This document shows positions 44,757-53,333 of a DNA stretch of 64,000 nt, in pieces. The number at the start of each line of letters is the position of its first letter. Within the stretch, counting starts at the first letter, position 1. Location of the stretch: the NCBI RefSeq assembly GCF_002834145.1, contig NZ_PHNT01000004.1, forward strand, positions 124,001 through 188,000, read 5' to 3'. Below the pieces are notes generated by a model. It had not been told where the DNA came from. It made no database searches and saw only the letters and a list, made by a program, of their open reading frames with translations. The position numbers and the translations under genes are program-made. The stretch is from Roseovarius salinarum. Lineage in GTDB: Bacteria; Pseudomonadota; Alphaproteobacteria; Rhodobacterales; Rhodobacteraceae.

Positions 44757-45554
44757 TCAGCCCTGCGGCGGCTTCTTGCCCTTGATCGGCGCCCACAGCC
44801 GCTTGTTGGTCAGGTACAGCAGCACCGACAGCACGGTCAGGAAGATGACCCCGGTCAGCCCGGCCTGCTTGCGCGCCATCATCTTCGGCTCGGCGGCCCA
44901 CATCAGGAAGGCCGACACGTCCTCGGCCTCGCTTTCCAGGTCGTTGGCATGGCCATCGTTGAACTCCACGTCCTCGCCGTAAAGCGGGGGCGCCATGGCG
45001 ATCCAGCCGCCCGGGAAGGCCGTGTTCTCGTAGAACAGCGTGCCGGCCTCCATCTTGTCCTTGCCGGTGTAGCCGGTGAGCAGGGAATAGATGTATTCCG
45101 GGCCGCCCATGCCCTTGAAGAGCTGGTTGATGCCCGTGCCGTAGGGGCCGTGGAAACCGGCGCGCTTCTTCGCGATGAGGCTCAGGTCGGGCGCGTTGGG
45201 GTCCATCGACTCGGGGAAGTGGTCCACCGGCTTGGCCTCGCGCAGTTCGCCGGTCTCTTCGTCCTCGACCATGACGTTCTGCTCGGCATAGGCGCGGACC
45301 TGGTCCATCGGCATGCCGGGCCCGTCCTCGTCATGAAGCGTGCGGATGGGCACGTACTTCATGCCGTGACAGGCCGCGCAGACCCGGGTGTAGATCTTGA
45401 GCCCGCGTTGCAGCTGCGCCTGGTCGTAGGTGCCGAACGGCCCTTCGAAGGAGAAGTCGATGTCCTCGACGTGCGCCTCGCCGCCGGCGGCGGTGGCGCC
45501 CCCGGCCGAAAGGGACAGGGCGACGATGGCAGAGATGCCAATTTTCTTCAGCAT
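44757..45554 (-). CDS. petC: Cytochrome c1 of the bc1 complex
   Basis: A 265-residue precursor with signal peptide [23 protein letters not shown]. The haem site is CAACHG (about residue 55). A C-terminal membrane anchor near residues 234-255 ([21 protein letters not shown]) is followed by the short cytosolic tail [11 protein letters not shown]. It moves electrons from the Rieske centre to cytochrome c. Last gene of petABC, 16 bp after petB; the ATG follows AGGAAACAGG. Confidence 0.95.
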   Translation of the reverse strand: MLKKIGISAIVALSLSAGGATAAGGEAHVEDIDFSFEGPFGTYDQAQLQRGLKIYTRVCAACHGMKYVPIRTLHDEDGPGMPMDQVRAYAEQNVMVEDEETGELREAKPVDHFPESMDPNAPDLSLIAKKRAGFHGPYGTGINQLFKGMGGPEYIYSLLTGYTGKDKMEAGTLFYENTAFPGGWIAMAPPLYGEDVEFNDGHANDLESEAEDVSAFLMWAAEPKMMARKQAGLTGVIFLTVLSVLLYLTNKRLWAPIKGKKPPQG

Positions 45555-45570
45555 GATCCTGTTTCCTTTC

Positions 45571-46893
45571 TTACTCGGCAGGGGCCTGGGCCTTGCCGAC
45601 ATGCGCGTCGAAATCTTCCTCGATCGTTTGCGGCTGCGGCTGCGGCTTCTCGATGACGCCCAGAAGCGGCAGGATGACGAGGAAATAGGCGAACCAGTAG
45701 CTGGCCCCGATCAGCGAGATCGTCGAATACGGCGGTTCCGCCGGCATCGCGCCCGCCCACATCAGCACGACGAAGTCGATCACCAGAAGCCAGAACCACC
45801 ACTTGAACATCGGCCGGTAGCGGCCCGAGCGCACCTCGGAGGTGTCGAGCCACGGTGCCAGGAGCATCACGATGATCGACCCGAACATCGCGAGCACCCC
45901 GAAGAACTTGGCGTTGATGATGCCGCCGGTGATCCAGCTGGCCGCCATCACGACCCAGACATCCGCGGTGAAGGCGCGCAGGATCGCGTAGAACGGCAGG
46001 AAGTACCATTCGGGCACGATGTGCGACGGCGTGACCAGTGGGTTGGCCTCGATGTAGTTGTCGGGATGGCCGAGGTAGTTCGGCATGAAGCCCACGATCG
46101 CGAAGAAGATCACCATGATCACGGCCAGCGCGAACAGGTCCTTGATCACGAAATAGGGCCAGAACGGCACGGTGTCCTTCTCGGCCTCGGCTTTCGAGGT
46201 GCGGCGCACCTCCACCCCGGTGGGGTTGTTGTTGCCGGTGGTGTGGAAGGCCCAGATGTGGATGGCCACCAGCGCCGCGATGATGAAGGGCAGCAGGTAG
46301 TGCAGCGAGAAGAAGCGGTTCAGCGTCGCGTTGTCCACCGCCGGGCCACCCAGGAGCCAGGTCTGGAGGGCCTCGCCGATGAACGGGATGGCGCCGAACA
46401 GCCCGGTGATCACCGTGGCGCCCCAGAACGACATCTGACCCCAGGGCAGGACGTAGCCCATGAAGGCGGTGCCCATCATCAGCAGGTAGATCAGCATGCC
46501 GATGATCCAGGTGATCTCGCGCGGGGCCTTGTAGGACCCGTAGTAGAGGCCGCGGAAGATGTGGATGTAGACGGCGAGGAAGAAAAGCGAGGCCCCGTTC
46601 ATGTGCAGGTAGCGGATCATGTGCCCGCCGTTCACGTTGCGCATGATGTGCTCGACCGATGCAAAGGCCTCGTCGACATGCGGGGTGTAGTGCATCGCCA
46701 GCACGATGCCGGTGACGATTTGCAGCACCAGGCAGAAGGTCAGGACGATCCCCCAGATCCACATCCAGTTGAGGTTCTTGGGCGTGGGGATCATGATCGT
46801 GTCATAGAGCAGCCCCGCGATGGGCAGGCGGCGGTGCAGCCACTTCTGGCCCTTCGTCGTCGGCTCGTAATGATCGTGCGGAATTCCGGACAT
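45571..46893 (-). CDS. petB: Cytochrome b of the bc1 complex
   Basis: A 440-residue protein with eight membrane helices. Haem-binding helices are visible ([19 protein letters not shown]) and the quinol site [15 protein letters not shown]. It oxidises ubiquinol and reduces quinone across the inner membrane. Start [25 protein letters not shown]. Middle gene of petABC, 11 bp after petA. Confidence 0.96.
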   Translation of the reverse strand: MSGIPHDHYEPTTKGQKWLHRRLPIAGLLYDTIMIPTPKNLNWMWIWGIVLTFCLVLQIVTGIVLAMHYTPHVDEAFASVEHIMRNVNGGHMIRYLHMNGASLFFLAVYIHIFRGLYYGSYKAPREITWIIGMLIYLLMMGTAFMGYVLPWGQMSFWGATVITGLFGAIPFIGEALQTWLLGGPAVDNATLNRFFSLHYLLPFIIAALVAIHIWAFHTTGNNNPTGVEVRRTSKAEAEKDTVPFWPYFVIKDLFALAVIMVIFFAIVGFMPNYLGHPDNYIEANPLVTPSHIVPEWYFLPFYAILRAFTADVWVVMAASWITGGIINAKFFGVLAMFGSIIVMLLAPWLDTSEVRSGRYRPMFKWWFWLLVIDFVVLMWAGAMPAEPPYSTISLIGASYWFAYFLVILPLLGVIEKPQPQPQTIEEDFDAHVGKAQAPAE

Positions 46894-46904
46894 TGCGCGT
46901 TTCC

Positions 46905-47483
46905 TTATCCCAGTTTGATCGTCGACTCGTCGACGAAGGCGGCCACCGGCACCGGCAGGTTCTCGGGGGCGGGACCCTTGCGGATGCGGCCCGCGAGGTC
47001 GTAGTGCGAGCCGTGGCAGGGGCAGAACCAGCCGCCGACGTTGCCGTCGAGCGTGTAGTCGCCCGCATTGCCGATCGGCACGCAGCCGAGGTGCGTGCAC
47101 ACGCCCATCTGGACCAGCCACTCCCCGCCCTCGTCGAGGGTGCGGTTCTCGTCGGTGGCGGGCACCTGGCCATCGATGTTATCGTTACGCGCGATCCCGT
47201 CGGGCAGGGCTGACACCTCGACGCCGCGCGAGGCCTCGATCTCCTCGTCGGTGCGGCGGCGGATGAACACCGGCTTGCCCAGCCATTTCACCGTGATCTG
47301 CGTGCCCGGCTCCACGCCCGCGACATCGACGCGGATCGACGACAGCGCCTGCACGTCGGCGGAGGGGTTCATCTGGTCGATCAGGGGCCAGATGGCGGCC
47401 CCGGCGGTTACGGCACCGGCGCCGGCCGTGGCGTAGTAGAGGAAATCCCTCCGGGTGCCTTCGTGATCTTCTGCGTGGGACAC
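46905..47483 (-). CDS. petA: Rieske iron-sulfur subunit of the bc1 complex
   Basis: A 192-residue protein starting with GTG at 47483 (family N-terminus [20 protein letters not shown], a Tat-type signal with twin Arg). Rieske cluster ligands are in [10 protein letters not shown] and CPCHGSHYD, and the ending is [19 protein letters not shown]. It is very like the Rhodobacter protein. The in-frame ATG-type start at 47531 is rejected because GGAG precedes the GTG. Confidence 0.95.
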   Translation of the reverse strand: MSHAEDHEGTRRDFLYYATAGAGAVTAGAAIWPLIDQMNPSADVQALSSIRVDVAGVEPGTQITVKWLGKPVFIRRRTDEEIEASRGVEVSALPDGIARNDNIDGQVPATDENRTLDEGGEWLVQMGVCTHLGCVPIGNAGDYTLDGNVGGWFCPCHGSHYDLAGRIRKGPAPENLPVPVAAFVDESTIKLG

Positions 47484-47565
47484 GAGGTTTTCTCCATTCT
47501 GCAAGGCCGTCTCCGGCCTCCTGCGGGTCATGCGCCATGCGCGGCGCGCGAAGGTTCCGGCCTGC

Positions 47566-47594
47566 TATTTAGCTGGGCTTGCAGGGCCAGTCCA
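47566..47594 (-). promoter_or_regulatory. Possible petABC promoter
   Basis: On the minus strand TGGACT (47594-47589), 17 bases, then TAAATA (47571-47566), about 80 bp before the petA GTG. Only a moderate match to sigma-70 consensus; it is the only AT-rich -10-like site in this leader. Confidence 0.3.
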
Positions 47595-47722
47595 GCATAC
47601 AATGCCACGCGGACCTGCAGGGCGCCCATCTGTCGCGCTTGTGCGGATCGCCCGCGCCATGTATTCAGCCGGAGCGGTCCGCGACCGCCCATCCGACCGA
47701 CACTTCCCTGGAGTCCCCGACA

Positions 47723-48415
47723 ATGCTGTCACGCAAATCGATCGCCGCCGCCACCGCCAGCCTGCTGACAAGCACCGCACCGGTGGCCGCGGAAATGGAG
47801 CTCAGCCTGTACCTGGGCTGGCAGGGCGTCGACGACAGCACGTTGTCGGGCACGCTGCCCGGCGCCGTGCCCGTCAGCCGGGGCATGAACTGGGATGGCG
47901 ACCCGTTCAACACCCCCCTGTACTACGGGGGGCGGGCCATGTGGTGGATGCCTGCCGACCTCGGGATCGGGGTCGAGGGCACGCACACGAAGGCCTATGC
48001 CTCGGCCGCGGACATGGCCGCGCTGGGCGTGAACCGGCTGGAGCTTTCGGATGGCCACAACATCCTGACCGCCAACGTCATGAAGCGCTGGCCGGAGGCC
48101 TTCACGGGCTCGCCGCTGGTGCCCTACGCCGGCGCCGGCGTCGGCGTGGCGGTGCCGCACGTCGATGTCCGGGTGATCGGCGCGACGGGCCGCACCCACG
48201 GGTTCGAGACGACCGGCCCGGCGCTGCGCGGGCTGGCCGGGCTGAAGTATGATCTCACCGAGAACTGGGCGCTGTTCGGCGAATACCAGATCACGTGGTC
48301 CGACAACGACATCACCGTCGATCCCGACCCAGCGGTGCCCGGACAGGTGGCGGGCAAGCTGCAGACCGAGATCGTGACCCATGCCCTGAACTTCGGCGTC
48401 AGCTACAGTTTCTGA
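47723..48415 (+). CDS. Outer-membrane beta-barrel protein, possibly lipid A oxidase-like
   Basis: A 230-residue precursor with signal LSRKSIAAATASLLTSTAPVAA. The mature protein has alternating strands and ends in YSF (NFGVSYSF), the usual outer-membrane barrel C-terminus. Early blocks MELSLYLGWQGVDDS and PYAGAGVGVAVPHVDVRV recall the small barrels annotated as LpxQ-type lipid A oxidases in alphaproteobacteria, but no catalytic residue was identified. It is divergent from petABC. Confidence 0.75.
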   Translation: MLSRKSIAAATASLLTSTAPVAAEMELSLYLGWQGVDDSTLSGTLPGAVPVSRGMNWDGDPFNTPLYYGGRAMWWMPADLGIGVEGTHTKAYASAADMAALGVNRLELSDGHNILTANVMKRWPEAFTGSPLVPYAGAGVGVAVPHVDVRVIGATGRTHGFETTGPALRGLAGLKYDLTENWALFGEYQITWSDNDITVDPDPAVPGQVAGKLQTEIVTHALNFGVSYSF

Positions 48416-48424
48416 CCGTGGCGG

Positions 48425-48490
48425 GAGGGGCGCTGCCCCTCTTGGCGCTGCGCGCCAATTCACCCCGGAGTATTTTGGGGCAAGATGAAG
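48425..48490 (+). repeat. Two hairpins plus CCCCGG-AGTATTTT intergenic element, copy 2
   Basis: After the barrel gene. Hairpin 1 is GAGGGGC-GCT-GCCCCTC (48425-48441); hairpin 2 is TTGGCGC-TGC-GCGCCAA (48442-48458). Then comes ACCCCGGAGTATTTT and GGGGCAAGATGAAG. The design (7-bp stem, 3-base loop, then CCCCGG + TATTT) matches the glcD-glcE element at 24879-24924. Confidence 0.55.
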
Positions 48491-48506
48491 CGACGGGCGC
48501 GACGGT

Positions 48507-49112
48507 TCACTCCGGCGCCGTCGCCGTCATGCTGTCGCGTTCGGCGAAGACGGCGAACCAGTCGTCCAGCGCGTCCCGGCCCTTGCGCCAGTTGCGGTCG
48601 CCGTGGCGGAAATCGAGGTAGGCCAGAGCGCAGCCGACGGCGATCTGGCCCATGTCGAGCGGGCCGGCGAGGTGGCTCATCCAGCGGGCATCGATCGCCG
48701 CCACGGCGCGGTCTATCTTGTCCCACTGTGCCTCGAGCCAGCCCTCGAACACCTTCTCGTGCGGCCGGACCCGGTGCTCGTAGACCATCAGGACCGCCGC
48801 CTCCATGATGCCCTCGGCCGTGGCTTCCAGCGTCAGCGTGTCCCACAGGCGGCTTTCCGGGTAGAGCCCCGCGCCGACGCGGTCGTCGAGGTACCGCGTG
48901 ATGACCCGGCTGTCGTAGAGCGTGGGGCCCGTGTCGCGGATCAGGGCCGGTATCTTTCCCAGGGGGTTGGCGGCCGCGACCTCGGCCGGCGTGTCCATCG
49001 GCGACGTCATCAGGTCGCCGATCTCCACCGCGTCCTGCTGGCCGGTTTCCAGGATCAGAACGCGCACCTTCCGGGCGAAGGGCGACGGCCGGGCCGAGAC
49101 GAGCTTCATCAT
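48507..49112 (-). CDS. Glutathione S-transferase family protein
   Basis: A 201-residue GST. The N-terminus MKLVSARPSPFARKVRVLILE holds the usual Ser and GSH-binding residues, followed by NPLGKIPALIRDTGPTLYDSRVI and a helical C-terminal domain. Second GST in the window; the sequences differ, so it is not a recent copy. Substrate unknown. Confidence 0.9.
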   Translation of the reverse strand: MMKLVSARPSPFARKVRVLILETGQQDAVEIGDLMTSPMDTPAEVAAANPLGKIPALIRDTGPTLYDSRVITRYLDDRVGAGLYPESRLWDTLTLEATAEGIMEAAVLMVYEHRVRPHEKVFEGWLEAQWDKIDRAVAAIDARWMSHLAGPLDMGQIAVGCALAYLDFRHGDRNWRKGRDALDDWFAVFAERDSMTATAPE

Positions 49113-49209
49113 GTCGTGGCTCTCCTGCGAGGGGTTGGGGTAGCCTAGGGCGCACCGGGCGTCCTGTCCACAGCGCCACGCGGCCCGTCCGGGCCGCGCT
49201 GCGGACCGG

Positions 49210-50469
49210 TCAGGCTGCGAGAAGTTGCGTTTCTCCTGCCGCCGCGATCCGGGCCGTCACGATTCGGCCCTCGGGGTGGTCGCTGTCAAAGGCCACCTCG
49301 GTGAATTGTTCGGTCCGGCCCATGCGCGGGTTTTCCATCAGAACCGCGTGCGTGCGCCCCACCTGTGCAGAAAGATGCGCGTGCACCCGTTCCGCCCCGG
49401 CGGCGCGCAGACGGGCCGCGCGGTCGCGGATGGTGCGCCCGTCGAGCTGCGGCATGCGCGCCGCCGGCGTGCAGGGGCGCGGGCTGAAGGGGAAGACGTG
49501 CAGCCAGGTCAGCCCGCACTCGTCGACCAGCTTCATGGAATTGGCAAAGGCGTCTTCGGTTTCGGTCGGGAAGCCCGCGATGATGTCGGCGCCGAAGGTG
49601 ATGTCGGGGCGCAGGCGGCGGGCCTCCTCGCAGAAGCGAATCGCGTCGTCGCGCAGGTGACGGCGCTTCATGCGCTTGAGAATCAGGTCGTCGCCGTGCT
49701 GCAGGCTCAGGTGCAGGTGCGGCATCAGCCGCGGCTCCGTGGCGATGGCCTGCATCAGGTTCTCGTCGGCCTCGATGGAGTCGATGCTGCTCAGCCGCAG
49801 CCGCGGCAGGTCCGGCACCAGCTTGAGGATCCGCATGACCAGATCGCCCAGCCGCGGCGTGGCGGGCAGGTCGGCGCCCCAGCTGGTCAGGTCGACGCCG
49901 GTCAGAACCACCTCGTTGAAGCCGCGGTCGACCAGCCGCCGGATCTGGTCCACGACGACACCTGCGGGCACGCTGCGCGAGTTCCCGCGACCGTAAGGGA
50001 TGATGCAGAAGGTGCAGCGGTGGTCGCAACCGTTCTGGATCTGGACATAGGCACGAGAGCGGGTGCCGAAGCCGTCGATCAGGTGGCCGGCGGTCTCGCG
50101 CACGCTCATGATGTCGTCGACGCGGGCCGTTTCCGTCGCGCCGATGAAATCGGCTGCGAGGTCGTTCCAGGTCTCGGGGCGCATCTTCTCGGCGTTGCCG
50201 ATGACGGCATCGACCTCGGGCATCGCGGAAAACCCCTCGGGTTCGACCTGCGCCGCGCAGCCGGTGACGATCACGCGCGCCTCCGGGTTCTCACGACGCA
50301 GCCGGCGGATTTCCTGCCGGGCCTTGCGCACGGCCTCCTGCGTGACGGCGCAGGTGTTGACGACGACGGCATTGTCCAGGCCCGCCTCGGTCGAAAGGCG
50401 CTTCATCGCCTCGGTCTCGTAGGCGTTGAGCCGGCAGCCCAGCGTCGTGAAGCGGGGTGCGTCGTTCAT
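49210..50469 (-). CDS. mtaB: tRNA t6A37 methylthiotransferase MtaB
   Basis: A 419-residue radical-SAM enzyme that adds a methylthio group to t6A37 of tRNA. The N-terminal MTTase domain has [16 protein letters not shown] and VTGCAAQ (first Fe-S cluster Cys). The radical-SAM centre is [20 protein letters not shown]-like C-terminus binds tRNA. The ATG overlaps the dapF stop (ATGA), so the two genes are coupled; the longer ORF start at 50919 lies inside dapF. Confidence 0.93.
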   Translation of the reverse strand: MNDAPRFTTLGCRLNAYETEAMKRLSTEAGLDNAVVVNTCAVTQEAVRKARQEIRRLRRENPEARVIVTGCAAQVEPEGFSAMPEVDAVIGNAEKMRPETWNDLAADFIGATETARVDDIMSVRETAGHLIDGFGTRSRAYVQIQNGCDHRCTFCIIPYGRGNSRSVPAGVVVDQIRRLVDRGFNEVVLTGVDLTSWGADLPATPRLGDLVMRILKLVPDLPRLRLSSIDSIEADENLMQAIATEPRLMPHLHLSLQHGDDLILKRMKRRHLRDDAIRFCEEARRLRPDITFGADIIAGFPTETEDAFANSMKLVDECGLTWLHVFPFSPRPCTPAARMPQLDGRTIRDRAARLRAAGAERVHAHLSAQVGRTHAVLMENPRMGRTEQFTEVAFDSDHPEGRIVTARIAAAGETQLLAA

Positions 50470-51311
50470 TCCAGCCCCTCCAGGAACGCGGGGGTGAGAC
50501 GGCCGTCGAAGACATGCGCGGTGGTGCCGGTGATCCAGACACCGTCGTCGCGCCAGTCCACCTCCAGCGTGCCGCCGTCGAGGTCGACGGTCACGCGCGG
50601 CCCGGTGAGCCCGCGGCGGGCGGCGGCCACCGCCGTCGCGCAGGCCGACGAGCCCGACGCCAGCGTGACGCCGACGCCGCGTTCCCACACGCGCATGCGC
50701 AGCCGGTCGGGGCCGGTGACACTGGCCACCTGGACATTCGTGCGCTCGGGGAAAAGCGGGTGGTGCTCGTATCGCGGGCCGAACCGGTCGAGCGGGACCG
50801 TCCCGGCATCCTCCACGAAGAAGGTGCAGTGCGGGTTGCCCATGCCCGTGGCGACGGGCGCGCCCTCGATCGGCAGTTCCAGCGTTTCGGTCTTCTCGGC
50901 CAGCGGGACGTCGTTCCACGCAAGCTGCGGCGCGCCCATGTTGACGGACGTCAGCCCGCCGCCGGCGTTCCGGGCGGCAAGCTGGCCGCGCGCGGTGGAC
51001 AGCGTCACGGCGTCACCGCCCGATTCGTCGAGAAGGAAGCGCGCGATGCACCGGGTGGCGTTGCCGCAGGCCCCCGCGGTGGAACCGTCGGCGTTGTAGA
51101 ACACGAGGTGTGCGTCCGCCCCGTTGCCGGCCGGCCCGATGACAGCCAGCTGGTCGAAGCCCACCCCGCGCCGCCGGTCGCCCAGCGCGGACGCGAACGC
51201 CGGCGAGATGTCCACCGGGCGCGTGCGCGCATCGACAACGACGAAATCGTTGCCCAGGCCGTGCATCTTCATGAAGGGCCAGCCGGTATCTTGGTCCGCG
51301 CGCGATGTCAT
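50466..51311 (-). CDS. dapF: Diaminopimelate epimerase
   Basis: A 281-residue PLP-independent epimerase. Catalytic Cys are in GACGNATRC and SGSSACATA. Blocks [11 protein letters not shown] and [10 protein letters not shown] are standard. It converts LL-DAP to meso-DAP for lysine and peptidoglycan. The ATG at 51311 gives the full start; the ORF start at 51371 is just downstream of tRNA-Lys on the other strand. Confidence 0.94.
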   Translation of the reverse strand: MTSRADQDTGWPFMKMHGLGNDFVVVDARTRPVDISPAFASALGDRRRGVGFDQLAVIGPAGNGADAHLVFYNADGSTAGACGNATRCIARFLLDESGGDAVTLSTARGQLAARNAGGGLTSVNMGAPQLAWNDVPLAEKTETLELPIEGAPVATGMGNPHCTFFVEDAGTVPLDRFGPRYEHHPLFPERTNVQVASVTGPDRLRMRVWERGVGVTLASGSSACATAVAAARRGLTGPRVTVDLDGGTLEVDWRDDGVWITGTTAHVFDGRLTPAFLEGLE

Positions 51312-51419
51312 GGCCGCGCGTATAACGCCGTGCCGGGAACAAATCCAGCGCCCAGGGTCGGGCCGGGCCAATTTCAGGGTTGACCGCCCGCACCCGCGTT
51401 TCTAATTAGGCCGCCACGT

Positions 51420-51495
51420 GGGCCGTTAGCTCAGTTGGTAGAGCAACTGACTTTTAATCAGTGGGTCGCAGGTTCGAATCCTGCACGGCTCACCA
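51420..51495 (+). tRNA. tRNA-Lys (UUU)
   Basis: A 76-base cloverleaf. Acceptor GGGCCGT pairs with ACGGCTC (one G-T). The D-arm TAGCTCAGTTGGTAGAGCA, anticodon loop CTTTTAA (UUU) and T-arm GCAGGTTCGAATCCTGC all pair. It is complete with encoded discriminator A and CCA (51492-51495). The last 17 bases are the attachment core for the element that follows, so part of the 3' end was supplied on integration. Confidence 0.97.
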
Positions 51496-51500
51496 CTGTT
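51479..51500. repeat. attL core, 22-bp direct repeat
   Basis: Identical over 22 bp to 62735-62756. It runs from the T-arm 3' strand of tRNA-Lys through CCA and five bases beyond. Integrase stop (TGA) overlaps its last base at 51500. Confidence 0.93.
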
Positions 51501-52618
51501 CAAGATTTATCTCCTTTTTTCAGAGGGTTGACTTGAGGGTTGGCGAACCTTTCGGGAAGGTTCACCACGTTTTGTTCGCCATTCGGTCTTGCGATCAGCT
51601 TGCCGAAGGCGGAATCGGCCATGCCTTCGCGCTGCGCCTCGGCGGTGTATCGCTGCACCTCGGAGAGCGTCTTGTGCCCGGTCACGGCCCCGATCTCGTG
51701 CGCCGTCGCCCCGGCCTCGGCCAAGCGCCGGGCGCAGGCTTTGCGCAGCCCGTGCGCGCTGCACGCGGCCAGTCCCGCCTTGTCGCACCATTGGCGCACC
51801 AGGTTGCCCAGCCCCTCGGCTGAGCGCGCCTTGCCGCGCCTCGTGGCCAGAAACGGGCGATCATCGGGAAGGCCCGCCAGCACGTCGCACAGGTCCGCGT
51901 GCATGGGGATGCTGACCAGCACGCCGCCCGTGCGCGCCGTTTTCTGGCGGCGGTATTCGATCCGGTCGCCCTTCACGTTCCACGGCCCCAGCTTCACCAC
52001 GTCCACGCGGGCCGCGCCCGTGTAGAGCATCAATGTCACCGCTCGGTGCGCCAGCGTGCCCGGCTCGTGAACCTCGAAGAACCGGGCGATCTCGCCTTCA
52101 TCCCAAGTGTGAAAGCCGGTGCTGTCCACGCGGTAAGGTTTCGTCGCGCGGGCCGGGTTGTCCTGCCGCCAGTCCAGGCTCACCGCATGGTCCAGCAGGG
52201 TTATGAGCCGCTTGCGCAGGTTGTTCGCGGCGGTCGGTGTCTCGGCCTTTTCCGCAAGGATATTCTGGACGTGCCGCCGCTGCATGAGCTTCACGGGCTT
52301 GTCGCCGTGCGCCTCGCGGAATTTCTCGATCACACCGCGATAGACCCGCTTCGTGCTGTCCGACAGGCTGAGGAATTCGGGGGACCGATAGTAGGACGCC
52401 ACCAGCGCGGAGACAGAGCCCGGCTTGGTGCGCTCGACCCCGATCAGCCCCCGGACCCGGTGGCCCTCCAGCGCCGCTTCATAGCGCCGCACAAAGTCGT
52501 CTGAGCCGTATTCCGTGCCCAGCTCGGCAGAGAAGCCGCCCTTGCGAAAGCGCCACCGGCGCTTGCCGTGGCGGTCGGTGTAGGGCGATGCGTGCGGGAA
52601 CTGGCGCTTGTGTTTCAT
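51500..52618 (-). CDS. int: Tyrosine recombinase (integrase)
   Basis: A 372-residue phage-type integrase. The C-terminal catalytic domain has Arg in YTGAARVD, Lys in RRQKTARTG, His-x-x-Arg in CSAHGLRKACARRL, His in TGHKTL and the Tyr nucleophile in VQRYTAEAQ. An N-terminal arm-binding part MKHKRQFPHASPYTDRHGKR is followed by a SAM-like core. The ATG at 52618 overlaps the stop of the 57-aa gene (ATGA); the ORF start at 52630 is not needed. The stop overlaps attL. Unusually it is last in the head-gene operon. Confidence 0.93.
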   Translation of the reverse strand: MKHKRQFPHASPYTDRHGKRRWRFRKGGFSAELGTEYGSDDFVRRYEAALEGHRVRGLIGVERTKPGSVSALVASYYRSPEFLSLSDSTKRVYRGVIEKFREAHGDKPVKLMQRRHVQNILAEKAETPTAANNLRKRLITLLDHAVSLDWRQDNPARATKPYRVDSTGFHTWDEGEIARFFEVHEPGTLAHRAVTLMLYTGAARVDVVKLGPWNVKGDRIEYRRQKTARTGGVLVSIPMHADLCDVLAGLPDDRPFLATRRGKARSAEGLGNLVRQWCDKAGLAACSAHGLRKACARRLAEAGATAHEIGAVTGHKTLSEVQRYTAEAQREGMADSAFGKLIARPNGEQNVVNLPERFANPQVNPLKKGDKS

Positions 52619-52788
52619 ACTGCATCCCACGGGTTCTTTGCGTCATCCGTCGCGGTGTCGGTCGTGTAGATCACGACTTTGCCGTCGCGCCCGATCTCGG
52701 TCCGCGCCACGGGTATTCCGGCGTCTCGATACGCCTTGAGATACCTGGTCAGCTCGGCCTGAGTGATGGGGGCGCGACGTTGGGACAT
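52615..52788 (-). CDS. 57-aa small protein coupled to integrase
   Basis: A short gene of 57 codons plus TGA. The protein begins MSQRRAPITQAELTRYLKAYRD and continues AGIPVARTEIGRDG, then ends NPWDAV. The N-terminal half looks like a helix-turn element with a basic start. It overlaps int by four bases (ATGA) and starts three bases before DUF2190 ends. The position suggests a recombination-directionality or int-regulating role, but no family was recognised. Confidence 0.7.
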   Translation of the reverse strand: MSQRRAPITQAELTRYLKAYRDAGIPVARTEIGRDGKVVIYTTDTATDDAKNPWDAV

Positions 52789-52790
52789 TT

Positions 52791-53111
52791 TCAGCCGACC
52801 TTCACCGCAACCGTGGCCTTGGTCGCGCCGGCGCTTTCAACGGCCACGCCGATCTGCACGCCAGTGTCCAGCGCGGCCACGCGGTCGTTGCCGGCGTCCC
52901 ACTCGACAGCATCGCCCACCGCGAAGGTGTCGGTGGTGTTTTCCTTCGGCAGATCGAAGACGCCGCGGGTGGCGATCGCAACGGCCGCGCCGCTGTCCGC
53001 GTCGGTCGCGGCCACACCGAAGAGGGTGCCGATTTGCACCCCGTCGCCGCTCGAAACGGCCGCCGGCGCGGCCACGGTAATGTTGTCGCCCTTCTGGATG
53101 AAGTTTCGCAT
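52791..53111 (-). CDS. DUF2190 capsid decoration-type protein
   Basis: A 106-residue protein matching DUF2190, small proteins next to phage capsid genes believed to stabilise the head. It starts MRNFIQKGDNITVAAPA, with repeated GVQIGTLFGVAATD and GVQIGVAVESAGAT beta segments. It overlaps the gpW-like gene by one base (TGATG) and precedes the 57-aa gene by two. Confidence 0.85.
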   Translation of the reverse strand: MRNFIQKGDNITVAAPAAVSSGDGVQIGTLFGVAATDADSGAAVAIATRGVFDLPKENTTDTFAVGDAVEWDAGNDRVAALDTGVQIGVAVESAGATKATVAVKVG

Positions 53112-53332
53112 CAGTTAAGTCCTTTCGATGTTCGGGGATAGATCACGCGGGGCGCCCGGCCCCGTTCAAGCTCAGCGATCTGCGCGTCGAGCGAGGCAAG
53201 GGCGGCGGCCATTTCAGCGTCGGACTTGTATTGCACTTCATCTTCCCCGAAGCGCACATACTTGATACCGGCCGCGCGGGCTTTCACCAGCTCCGCGCGC
53301 GCCGCCCTCAACTCGTCAAGCGCCGTCGCCAT
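53111..53332 (-). CDS. gpW-like head-tail joining protein
   Basis: A 73-residue alpha/beta protein: LDELRAARAELVKARAAG, a hairpin IKYVRFGEDEVQYKS, then MAAALASLDAQIAELERGRAPRVIY. This is the layout of lambda gpW, which completes the head and gives the binding site for tail attachment. It ends in the DUF2190 start and begins right after the capsid fusion's stop. As a joiner it would be the surface that accepts a helper tail. Confidence 0.78.
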   Translation of the reverse strand: MATALDELRAARAELVKARAAGIKYVRFGEDEVQYKSDAEMAAALASLDAQIAELERGRAPRVIYPRTSKGLN

Positions 53333-53333
53333 G

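Noticed and set aside
52619-52630. Upstream start for integrase
   Set aside because: The ATG at 52618 couples to the 57-aa gene by ATGA and gives the expected basic N-terminus.
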